NCBI GenBank assembly: GCA_013368315.1
Contig: JAACJM010000275.1
Span: 1-64,000, forward strand
Source of the DNA: Tetrapyrgos nigripes
Taxonomy: Eukaryota; Basidiomycota; Agaricomycetes; Agaricales; Campanellaceae
Direction: 5' to 3'
DNA: 64,000 bases
Shown here: positions 45,827-56,509 of the stretch, one piece after another
Layout: each line of letters opens with the position of its first letter
Position numbering within the stretch: position 1 is the first letter of the stretch
Notes under the pieces: model-generated
What the model saw: the letters and a program-made list of their open reading frames with translations, nothing else
What the model was told of the DNA's origin: nothing
Databases searched by the model: none
Position numbers and translations under genes: made by a program

Positions 45827-48800
45827 CTATAGCTGGGACTCCTCCACAGCTGCTAGCATCTCCTTCAAGGACAGGCTTGCTTTGTCCTCCATATAATCTT
45901 CAACATTCATGACCTCCTCATCCTCAGCCTCATCCTCTTCATTGAGCTTGCCCTCCTCTGTTTCCTGCAGCTGGTCCTTTTGGCTCTCCTTGTCCTCACT
46001 ATCAGTGTCTGTGTGATTGGATGCATGCATAGTGGTGTTCTCCTGCTCCTCCAGTTCTTCATCTCCACTGCCAGCACCATTGTCCACTTCCATACTGTCA
46101 TCATTGTCATCATTGTCATCAAACAGAATGTGAATGTTAGGCTTGTAGTCTCTGGCAGGGGTTACCACATGAGAGTGCCACACTTGCTCAAATTGGTTGG
46201 CGAGCTCTCAACAAATATCTGCCTGCTGATAGGCATATGCAGCAGAACCTTCCAATCTCTCCCCCTCAAAGGTCTCAATCTTTGCTCTCTCCTCCCACTG
46301 GTTTGCCTCCCATCTCAGTGTTTCCAGAGTCCTTCTCATTTCCTCCTGCAACAGCAGAATCTCCTCCCTCCACCTTTTAAGCCTCACATAATGTTTGCAT
46401 CATTCAATTTGAAGATCTGGGAGTTAAAAAAAACTACTTGTGAGTACTTCCAATAGTTCAGCATTTGAAAAAGTAATGGTAAAAGGGAAGGGGGAGGGGG
46501 TTACATTTGCAAAAGTGTCCGATGAACCAAAGGCCAAGACTAGGCATTTTGAAAAATCAAGGGAAGAAGAGGCAGGGTGTATCAGAGCTGCATTTGCAAA
46601 AGTGTCTGATCAACAAAGCCCAGCAGTGGGTCTTTTGCAAAAGTGAGGGAAGAAGAGGTAGGTTGCATTAGAGCTGCATTTGCAAAAGGCTAGGCTCCAA
46701 TGAACAGAAACTAGCACTGGGTCTTTTACAAAGGTGAGGGAAGAAGAGGAAGGGTTCAATGGAGTTGCATTTGCAAAAGCGAGGGAAAAAGAAGTAGGGA
46801 GCATCGGAGCTGCATTTGCAAAAGTCTCTGACAAACACAAGCCCAGCACTGAGTCTGTTGCAAAAGTGAGGGAAGAAGAGGCAGGATGCATCAGAGCTGC
46901 ATTTGCAAAAATGTCTGATCAAAAAAGCCCAGCACTGGGTCTTTTGCAAAAGCAAGGGAAGAAGAGGTAGGTTGCATCTGAGCTGCATTTGCAAAAGTGT
47001 CTGATGAACAACTCCCACTGAGTCCATTGCAAAGGTGAGGAAAGAAGAGACAGGGTGCATCAGAGATGCATTTGCAAAAGTGTCTGATCAACAAAGCCCA
47101 GCAGTGGGTCTCTTGCAAAAGTGAGGGAAGAAGAAGTAGGTTGCATCAGAGCTGCATTTGCAAAAGTGTTGTTCAACAAAAGCCCAGCACTGGGTCCTTT
47201 GCAAAAGCAAGGGAAAAGGAAGTAGGGAGCATTGGAGCTGCATTTGCAAAAGTCTCTGATGAACATAAGCCCAGCACTAAGTCTGTTGCAAAAGTGAGGG
47301 AAGAAGAGGCAGGGTGCATCAGAGCTGCATTTGCAAAAATGTCTGATCAACAAAGCCCAGCACTGGGTCTTTTGCAAAAGCAAGGGAAGAGGTAGGTTGC
47401 ATCAGAGCCACATTTGCAAAAGTTTCCGATGAATGCAATCCCACTGAGTCCATTGAAAAAGTGAGGGAAGAAGAGACAGGGTGCATCAGAGCTGCATTCG
47501 CAAAAGTGAGGGAAAAAGAAGTAGGGTGCATTGGAGCTTCATTCGAAAGTCTCCAATGAATGGAAGCCTGGTACTGTGTCTCCTGCAAAAGCGAGGGAAG
47601 AAGTGTCAGGGTGCATCAGAGCTGCATTTGCAAAAGTGAGGGGAAAAGAAGTAGGGAGCATCAGCACTGATGAACAGAAACTAGCACTGAGTCTTTTGCA
47701 AAGGCAAGGAAAGAAGAGGCAGGATGCATCAGAGCTCCATTTGCAAAAGTCTCCAATGAACAGAAGCCAGCCCTGGGTTTTTTTTCAAAAGCAAGGCAAG
47801 AAGTAGGGTGCCTCTGAGCTGCATTTGCAAAAGTCTCCAATGAACGGAAGCCCAACTTTGGGTCTTTTGCAAAAGTGACGGAAAAGCTCACCAATGTATA
47901 AATCTTTGTCTGTTTCAAGTTCACCTTGATTTGTTGCTCTCTATATCCAGGACACTTCCCTAGTTTTCTCCTGGGCACCTGAGACTGGATTCTCCCCTGC
48001 AAGCAACCTCTCAGCTGCCTGCTTCCTCTGTCCCTTTGCAGCTTTTACCCTTCTTTTCTCCTCATCCTGTAGGTCCTCCATACACACAATGTGTTCATCT
48101 AGGAGTTCATTCCAATCGACTAGTTCCTGGCCTCCAACTATACTCAACCTAGCATTCCAAGCTGCCCTGTACATCCCAGCAGCAAATTTGATTTTTCCAT
48201 CTTGACAGTTGATGAGAGTTCAAGAATGGGTTGTCATTCCTTGGTTACGGGCATTGACCTTCTTATGGGTAAGAAGCCTCTTCTTGACCAGTAGTGCCAG
48301 CTGAAGCTGGTTCAAGTGCTCATTGAGCTGCCCTTCATGTAGCTGACTTTCCATGGAGGCTACCCTGGATGGACTGTCCTCAGGATTCAGATTTGAGGGG
48401 AGATAGAGCAGGATGTCTTCAGCATTGATATCTGATGAAGGATGTGTGGCAAGTAACTGGAGAGATTTTGGAGTGTATATAAGCTGCATCACCCAGAAAC
48501 GTTTGATTTGCCAGAGCAGTTTGGTTCGTTGGTCAACCAATGCACTCAATTGCTTTGTGGTGGGTGTTCAGACTCTTTGGATGTCTAGATGAAGCTGAAG
48601 CCTGGTAAACTAATGTTGAGAAACAACAAAGACTTATGAGAAGAAATTGAATTAATCACATACTGCTGATGCTCAATTTCAAGTCCAAGAAAGATGAATT
48701 CCCCTGGACTGGTCCCATCCAGTTCCTCAAGCACTTCATCCCCATCAATCTCACTCTCAGTCCCACTGGAGGTCTCAGAGATCTCCTGTGCCTCCTCCTT

Positions 48801-51048
48801 CCTGAGGTCCTCTTTTGCCATCTTCTCTGCCTCTTTTACCAGCTCCAAACGTACACTCTGCAGTGTCTTGCCCATGGAACATAATAAACAATTAGTAACT
48901 TTAGATAAAGCAGTGGTGGTAAACCACCCAACTTTTTCAAAAGCTGCTGATGACAATGTGATCACAGCTGACTTTTGAAAAAGCATCTGAAAAGATAACT
49001 TACCCTGATAGGGAAAGGCATAGGGATGCTTGTCAGTGAGCTTAAGTTCATAGTCATCAACAAGTTTCTTCCAGGTTGGGGCAAACTCCCTCTGCCTTTC
49101 ATTGAAATCTACCCATGAGGCTGATTGCTTATCAAACTCAGACACTGCATTGAGCAGCTGCTTTTTCAAAAGTGTACCTAAAAATGGTCTTCAGAACTTT
49201 ATCAAAAGCAGGATAGGTGGACTTATCAATTCCAACTATTTTGCACCAATTCCAATGCCAAATATGGTCTTCCAATGTGTCATGGTGTGATCCCAGACCC
49301 ATCTCTTTAATACTGGTGGCAACTCCACCCAACCCTGCCCAAACCCATTCAATCCCTTCTGAGTCTGTCTGCCCAACTCCTGGTGTGTAGTTTAAAGAGA
49401 ACTTCTCCTGGCACTTGAGGAGATGACCCAGGATATGGAGCTTTGGAATGACAAACACAACCAAGTAAGCAATTAGATTCCACCGAACCAGCGGTGGTAA
49501 CTTCTTCAATCTCTCAATCAGATTTTTGGACCATTGACAAGCAATATCATAGGAGATGACCAGGAAAAGCAGGATGGAAATGTGACACATTATGGAGGCT
49601 GCTATATAGTCCATATTGGAATATCTGATTGAAAGCAACAAAAAAAAACCATTATTAAATAAAGGTGCTTTTTGAAAAGTAATGGAGTGATGAACCTTTC
49701 ACCAATTTGTGTTGCTCCAATTCCATTTGGCAAGTTCATCTCATGTCTTGCACACAGGCCAGCTCCCTTTCCAGATTCATCATAGCCTTGGTTGAATTTT
49801 GTATTGGCATGATCTAGGGCAGCAAGCCCAGTACAAGTTGACATCTGCAGGAAGCATCCTCATCTTAGTTATTCTGAAATACAATTGAGAGCCACAAGGC
49901 ACATACCTCCTTCTGTTCAGCCATCTTCTTCACCCAATCTATATAAGGCTCCTGTTCCACAAAATATGCTTGACTATCCTGTAGGCTAGGGTCCTTCTTC
50001 CAACTGGATATTTTCTTCTGTTTGAGTCGGAAGCAAGCATCAAATGCCAAGAACATAAAGTAAATAAACCTTGGGCAAGCAGATTAGAAATGTGTGAACA
50101 CTTTTGCAAAAGTTTGGGCAACTCAATTGTACTCAACAGGAGCAAAAATCCAGTCAGAAGGAAGATTGACTCCATGTCTGGGACATGTGATACACTGAAT
50201 GGCCAGTTCACCAGGCTGAGTCTCCTCTATGCTCCTCACTCAGGCATTCCCTTGGCCTCCTCGACGGAGCATTCTGAGATTCCTCCATTGCTGGATGACT
50301 CGGAGCACAGTGGGATACCTGTTCTGTATAAATTCAGCCACACAAAACATAAAAATTCATGCAACTAGTATATACAGGTATTTTGACTCCTGTGTTGCTG
50401 GTAAGCTTCTCAAGGGTCTTGTAATAGTCATAGGCAGATAGCTTGCCACAAAGAGTCAACATCTGAAACTGTTCCAACATTTGGAACATGACAGCTGTTT
50501 TCAGCTGTGAATGAGTACCTGGAAACCACTTGAACCACATGAGCTGCTCCCACTTCTGGTGCTGAACAGAGTCTATGGTTAAAATTGAGGCTATGCAACC
50601 ACAGTAGTTCAATGACACTCGATGGATGCCATTGGTGTGAACGATGATGAACTTGCCTGGTCCTGGTACTGGATTGGTACACAAGGTGCCATCCTGATGT
50701 CCTAGTTGGACCACAAGTCCCATCTGATGCAATGAGACCCTTTGGAAATATTGACCATTCCACTGCTTTTGCAAATGTGTTAGGCAGGAACTGACTATGA
50801 TAAGTAAACATCACTCACTTTTATCTGATGGAGAGGATTACATGTGTGTGTCTCTCAAGACAGCATTCTTCACAGCTCAATCCTAGCCCACAATCCATAC
50901 AACTGAAAGTCAGTTCCCGTGGCTGCCGGTCTGATGGACACATTGGGCAGTGTTTAGGAGCACAATCTCCTCTGCCCTTCAAGATCATCATCACCTTCAA
51001 GTACTCTTCGCAGTGTAGTACAAAGACTTGCATTGGCCAGTCCTTCAT
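45827..51048 (-). pseudogene. KDZ transposase with CxC2 cysteine cluster
   Basis: Multi-exon, read right to left. The CxC2 region is at 51,048-50,821 (CPMCPSDRQP, CMDCGLGLSCEECCLERH), then TNGIHRVSLNYCGC and SAYDYYKTLEKLTSNTG (50,774-50,334). The KDZ core follows: STCTGLAALDHANTKFNQGY, GLCARHEMNLPNGIG, SNMDYIAASIM, SYDIACQWSKNL and GIEWVWAGLGGVATS (49,844-49,138), an RNase-H-fold DDE-type nuclease. A helical C-terminal region continues to 47,941. An acidic tail (45,827-46,183) lies beyond a minisatellite that must be intronic. KDZ transposases are cut-and-paste enzymes with basidiomycete expansions. I could not verify an unbroken spliced frame, so coding status is uncertain. Confidence 0.8.
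46504..47880. repeat. Minisatellite built on the TTTGCAAAAG motif
   Basis: About 1.4 kb of degenerate units of roughly 85 bp. Each has two motif copies, one in GAGCTGCATTTGCAAAAG and one in GGGTCTTTTGCAAAAG, separated by TCTGATGAACA-AGCCCAGCA and AGGGAAGAAGAGGCAGG text. It lies between the last two recognisable coding blocks of the KDZ gene, so it is probably inside an intron. It yields misleading open frames on both strands. Confidence 0.93.
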
Positions 51049-51699
51049 AATGTTAAGTCAGTTTGGGCATTGAAGGAAAAGTAATGACCTACAGAAGCAC
51101 ACAGCAGACGTTGTGCAGTGACCTTTGTGACATGGCCATTCTTCACCTGAAAAACAAATCAACTGGATTGCTGCTTTGGGGCTTGGTGGTCTTGATCTTG
51201 CTCGGTGTATATATTAAAATCAGCCCAATCTTGACTGGCGTGCAGGTTGGGCATGACACATTGAGTGGGCTCTGTATGTGGTTGAATAGAAGGAGCCACT
51301 TGGACCTGATTCCAGACCTGATGGCCATCTGCAGAGAACTGTCCGTTTGTATGGAGCAAATTGTCAGATGGGTCATCGAAACTGAGGCCAAGTTGGCCCC
51401 AAGAGGTAATGTGGCTAAGTGTGTTGGTATTGGAAGTCCTGAAGGTCCGGGGCTTCTTCCTCTAGGGTTGAGAGGTTGAAGACATAATAAAAAAGATGTG
51501 TCCAAGTCAAGAGAGGGAGAACGTGTACCAGACAATAGGTAAACAACAATGTCACGTTATCAAACAACTTGTCCCTGAGTCTCAAATTCATGCACTTTTG
51601 CAACATTCAAGGTTTAAAAGTTTCTCACAGTTGAATCTTTTGCAAAAGTACTACTGTGCACATCTCCACTTTTTCAAAAGCAGCAGTTGATTCATTCTC

Positions 51700-52713
51700 A
51701 AACTCAGTAAAGTACATAGATCACAAGTGTAGGTAGATGACAAAAAAAAACATTCAGAGCCCGTTCGCGAATTTGTTGGCCAACATAAGATCTGAGGTCA
51801 ACCTCATTGCTGGGAAGAGACCTTGGATCACCATCATTTGAAAGGCCTGAAGGCCAATGTCCCTGAGAGAGAGAGAAAATATGAACAGTCTGACCCAAAG
51901 AAGAGTTTTCCACAGACATACCTGTCATTGTAGAAGTCGACCCCTCCACTCCAGCAAACAACTACAAACTGCTCTCGGGTGGTCTCATCTTGAGGAGCAG
52001 GAGTGTGGGATGACAAATCAATGGCAGCAGAAGGCTAAACAGAGTGCAGGAAGGGTTTGGCGAGTACGTTCAACTGACTGATGATGTCAGGTCCAAGCAT
52101 TGACTGAGGGTGAGCGGTGGTTGCTGATGAAGTAGTGGGCCTCTGGACAGTCTTGGTGAAGCCTTTTCGTGGAGAAGCAGGTGGTGTTGCGACTGAGGCT
52201 GGAACGGGTGTCTTCATTGAGAGTGACCCCATGTTGGCGGCAAGGGCCTGAACGTTTGGCTTGGGGGCAACTGAGGGGGCAAACTGCAGGTATTTGTCAG
52301 ACAAAATTGTTGAAAAAAATACAGACTCACAAAACAAGAAGGTGCACCCAGAGGGACAGTGCTGTCAAAAGGATTGATGAATTCTTGAAATTTGCCCCCA
52401 TGGTCATGTGTGAGTTCACAAAAATACTTCCACGTTTGGGTCAACTTCTCCTCATCGCCCTTGTGAAAGCCTTTCAGCTCTGATTGGCCAGATTGGTGAG
52501 CAATAGTAGAGGCAGTCTTCCTGAGCAATGAGAACATTAGTATGCTGTAGGAAGGGAAATTTGCAGTAGAATGACTCACTGGTCAAGATAAATTCCTGTG
52601 TGGAACCTGCCCCAAATAGGATAATAATCATAGTTTTGCCCAGACTTTCCAAGTGGACTGATATCACAGTGGAGAGTCAGGGAGCAAGCAATGTAGGGTT
52701 TGGCGTTGGTCAT
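51700..52713 (-). CDS. KDZ partner gene or KDZ N-terminal exons
   Basis: From the ATG at 52,713 the minus strand reads MTNAKPYIACSLTLHCDISP, YYPIWGRFHTGIYLDQ, then across introns SELKGFHKGDEEKLTQTWKY, FQEFINPFDSTVPLG, and a Pro/Ser/Thr-rich stretch ending DIISQLNVLAKPFLHSV. A further block (TREQFVVVCWSGGVDFYNDR) near 52,000-51,900 follows. Similar text accompanies agaricomycete transposon genes, but I cannot name a domain. It could be a separate gene or the 5' part of the KDZ gene. Introns carry the CTTTTGCAAAAG-type motif (51,637). Confidence 0.45.
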
Positions 52714-53950
52714 GGTTGTTGAAGAGAAAGGACGGAGACGTTCACCACATGTTGAAGTTGCATGCCACGTGAAATATATCATGCTTTAGCAAAAGCGAAC
52801 AACTGAAAAAAAAAGAACAGGATCAAGATCACCTTTGTAAGACCTGACAGAGAGTTGAACTCCGAGCTCGTCACAAGTCAAGATTCTGAATGAATGAATG
52901 AATTACACCACACCACAAAAGCTACATAAGTGTAAATGAGTAGTAGCTATTGTGGGTCAAAGAAGGATATTCAATTGGACTGCTCTCTCTGTTCTAGGTA
53001 TGCCACTGCTAACTCATGGGTTGCCCTAACAGTGTCTCCTAACTTGGTGCCAATATTATTGTGAAACCGAAAGTTCCAAATTCCTGAATCTGCTGTTCAA
53101 CACGACGCTCAGAATTGGCATAGAGGATTTTGGTTCACTGATTACTAGGGAGAATATCATAAGGACAAGCAGCAGAAGGAGGAATCAGCTTGGTACATAC
53201 CTCCAGTATTGTTTGGCAGAACTTTGTTGGTTCTGCTTCCTGACCCTGTCTTTCTCTTCAGCAGTTTGACTCCCTTTCCTCTGTGCTCTATGTTCCTTAA
53301 GCTTCTCATTGATTTTTTGAGAGTTCCTGGGGATAAAATGATGCTGTTCTATCATTTTTGGATGGTAGAATTAAGATTTGTAGAAAACTTACCCCCTTCG
53401 GTATTCCCTTGCCCTTATTAAGTTCAATTGATGTTTTCTCGTGATAGCGTCAGAGCTGGGTTCAGTTGGAGGCATAGATGAGTTGAGAAAAAGAAGTGGG
53501 ACTGGAAAAGTGAAACAATGATGGTTGTAAGTCCTAAGCTGTATTGTGTGAGACTTGATGTTAAATGAGGCATCAAGTACTTGCCACTAATACAAATTGC
53601 ATTTCAAGCTTCACTTAAGGTTCAATACACTTAAGAGCTATGTAGAATAGGCCAGAGGCTAGCAGAGATGTATTCCTTTGAGTTCAGGTAAATTTAATCA
53701 AGAATTAGACTTGAATTGAGACTGAGATTTGACTTTGCATGACGACATGAGAACAGAGTTTAGCAAAAGTTGTGGTGTACACATCAGACTACTGAAAACC
53801 ATACAGAGATTTCAGCTGGCTAACAGTAGATTACTTACTCAAGCTCTCGGTAGAATTGGATTGAGACTGAGATTTGACATTGTGTGACAACATGATAATT
53901 ATGACGACATGAGACCAGAGTTTAGTAAAAGTTGTGGTGTACATATCAGA

Positions 53951-55622
53951 CTACTGAAAACCATACAGAGATTTCAGCTGGCTAACAGTAGAGTATTTAT
54001 TCAAGCTCTCAGACACACACTCACACTGCTTATGCTCTGCCTGAATTCTCTCCTCTTCAGACATCTGAGTTCTCATTTTAAAACCACCTTCAACATAACG
54101 AAATATTCCACCTGCGGTGTACTGAGTGAAGGAGCACCAAAATTCAGAAGTGGAGACAGAGGTGTTGGAATATGTGATAGAAGCTGAAGGAAGAAGAAAT
54201 GTCCAACCCAGAGGAAATTCAAAAACCATTTTTAAATCCCACAAAATGATGACCTCCTTTGGTATAGTCAAAATGACCCAATGCAACTATAGCACACCAG
54301 CCAGCAACATAGTTCAAGTGATCTAGGTGCTTCTTGGTGAATGCTCTGGGACCCCAATTGTAGGTGCAACAGCTGAAGATGGAGTTGTGGTAATTGAACT
54401 GAAGGCGAGGGTTGTGGTTTCTCAGCTTGACCAAAATATCTTTATAATAGTTGTAGAGGTCTGGTGCAAAATGGGTGAAGACTGAAGAGGCATGGCCAGC
54501 CAAACGAGAGAAGGACTTCTCATGCCAGAGTCTATTGAGAGCAGCCTGGGTTTTCTGTGAATGATAGATCCTCTTCAGGCATGATATACCATCAGTCTTA
54601 GCTGGATAATCTCCCCTCCAGTGACACAGCTCCTTCTGCTTGAAGTGCAACCCTTTCTTTCCCTTCATCCTACTGCCCTTCCTTTGTTCACCAGGTCTAT
54701 CAAGTTCATGGATCAAGACCTGAACAGCTGGGTCCAGAACCTCAGAGGACCATATCTTGGGATCTTCAGGAGGTGGGCTCATCACAGTGACAATGACTTC
54801 ACAGTTATTGACCACTACTTTAGGCTGGCAACTTTTGCAAAACACATGGTTAGTTGAGATTCACTTTTGATAAAGCAATGGGCACATACCTGCCACCTGC
54901 CATAATGTATTGAAAACCCATTCCACCTGGTCCACAAAGCTCTTCAACTGTCCATTTCTTTGCATCAATGTCTTGATTACTCTTGGGGCCCAAATAGCCA
55001 GAGGTATTGTCAGCAGCATTAAAAGTGAGGGCAGCATGGATGGTTTCAACAGCTTCCGGGTTGACCAGAGTTTGGCCAACAGATATCCGTGGGGCATATG
55101 ACAGAGCACACTTCTGAGTCTTTGTCTCCTGCAACCAATGTTTGCCTGGGTAAGGTGACTCCTATGGTTGGAAGCCTTCTGGGTATGGGTTGGATGGGGT
55201 TGCACTGTTTCAGGAGGTAGATCACTAGAAATTTTCGGTTTCCTTTTACTTCTCCTTGTCTTTCTCTTTTGTTTTTGAACTGCTTTTGATACTCCAGAGG
55301 ATGTCAAAATGTTTGAGCCATCGGATAACTCAGAGAGGTCTGAGCCATCAAATGAGTCATAAGTAGGTGTGGTAGACTGCTCAGGAGTCAGAATTGGAGT
55401 TACATCTACTGAGTTAAAAGCGGGGAGATCTTGCACTACATCAAGAGTGCCAGGATTCGGTTCTTGGAGTTCTTCAACAGCCCTCATAAGATTAAAAGAC
55501 CCTATAGCAGTGATTAGATCACAGGTCCAGGCTGCAAAGATGTTCCCTGAACAAGTCTGCATAGTAGTCAGTATCAAATTTAGCAAAAGAGGTGGATAGG
55601 AGGTGGCATACCGTTTTTCCAT
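53951..55622 (-). pseudogene. TET/JBP-like 2-oxoglutarate/Fe(II) dioxygenase, degenerate
   Basis: TET/JBP enzymes oxidise 5-methylcytosine or thymine in DNA. The N-terminal exon (55,622-55,150) is Ser/Pro-rich with basic KRKTRRSKRK. It is followed by KKWTVEELCGPGGMGFQYI and the core (54,845-54,219): GHASSVFTHFAPDLYNYYKD, CTYNWGPRAFTKKHLDHLN (metal HxD is HLD), GWCAIVALGHFDYTKGGH. The C-terminal strand block (54,240-53,951) has FEFPLGWTFLLPSASITYSN and SFTQYTAGGIFRYVEGGF. Two defects: the frame slips near 54,245-54,252, between GGH and ILWDLKMVFEF; and the second metal-binding His of the family (-HSN-) is Tyr (TYSN). It is therefore unlikely to be active. Further C-terminal exons may lie at 53,150-53,420. 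Confidence 0.75.
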
Positions 55623-55856
55623 CTGTTCACCTAGTGAGAAATAAAAGGAATATTAATGTCTCGAAAAAACTTGAGAGAAGTGATTGATGGAGGGAACAGA
55701 CAGGAAAGAGGTGACGCTTGAGACCCACTTACAACCCATGCTCACAACAGAGTGCTCCAGGACTGCACACAGAGGGAGCTACAGGTCGTTTGCAGACTTG
55801 AGCAGTGGAAACAATGTTATAAGGGAAGTAAAGGGAGGAGCAGAAATTTCAGGTAA

Positions 55857-56135
55857 CACTGGGTGCAAACACTTGTAATTCCTTGGATATACAGAGGAAT
55901 TACACAAGACTTACACTGGTACACTCAATATGTAAGTCCACTTGACTTACTGAAGTATTACCAAGGCCCACTGTGAGACTTCATGCCTTACAATGGTCAT
56001 ATATAATTGTTCTATTTTTCTTGGTCTCTGGTAATACTTCAGTAAGTGAAGTGGACTTACATATTGAGTGTACCAGTGTAAGTCTTATGTAATTCCTCTG
56101 TATATCCAAGGAATTACAAGTGTTTGCACCCAGTG
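55857..56135. mobile_element. CACTA-type MITE, copy 2 (inside the KDZ element)
   Basis: Same 279-bp element as 27,115-27,393, with target duplication TAA (55,854-55,856 and 56,136-56,138). It lies between the divergent TET/JBP-like and accessory genes. Few differences from copy 1, so both insertions are probably recent relative to their hosts. Confidence 0.95.
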
Positions 56136-56509
56136 TAATGAATTGGGCTTACCAGGTATGTGCACACACAACAGGAACCTTGAAGTGAAAATGAAGAAAC
56201 TTGAACGTGAGTTGAACATAGAATCACGTGACCATGCTGCTGCCAAACAACAACATGCAGTGCCTTGCACGCCACTCTTACTTTGCTCCTCGACTTTCTC
56301 AAAACACCATGGGCACAAGGGATACAAGAAGCAGAAAACAAACAAACTCAGAAAGACTCCCAGTAAACAAGGGAACAAAAGGATACTTTTTAGGCCCTCC
56401 CCTGGAGCTGCTTGAGTTGCATTTCCCCCAGTACTGAGACTCTTTTGGCAACTGTGGGGACTTCTGGGCAGAATTTTGGGGAGAATACGAGAGCAACTAC
56501 CCACATACG

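Noticed and set aside
46440..47806. Several 80-130 codon frames on both strands
   Set aside because: They are readings of the 85-bp minisatellite.
49155..49175. CTTTTGAAAAAG as a further copy of the KDZ-element palindrome
   Set aside because: It lies in KDZ coding sequence (GTLLKKQLL) and differs from the palindrome, so it is probably coincidental.
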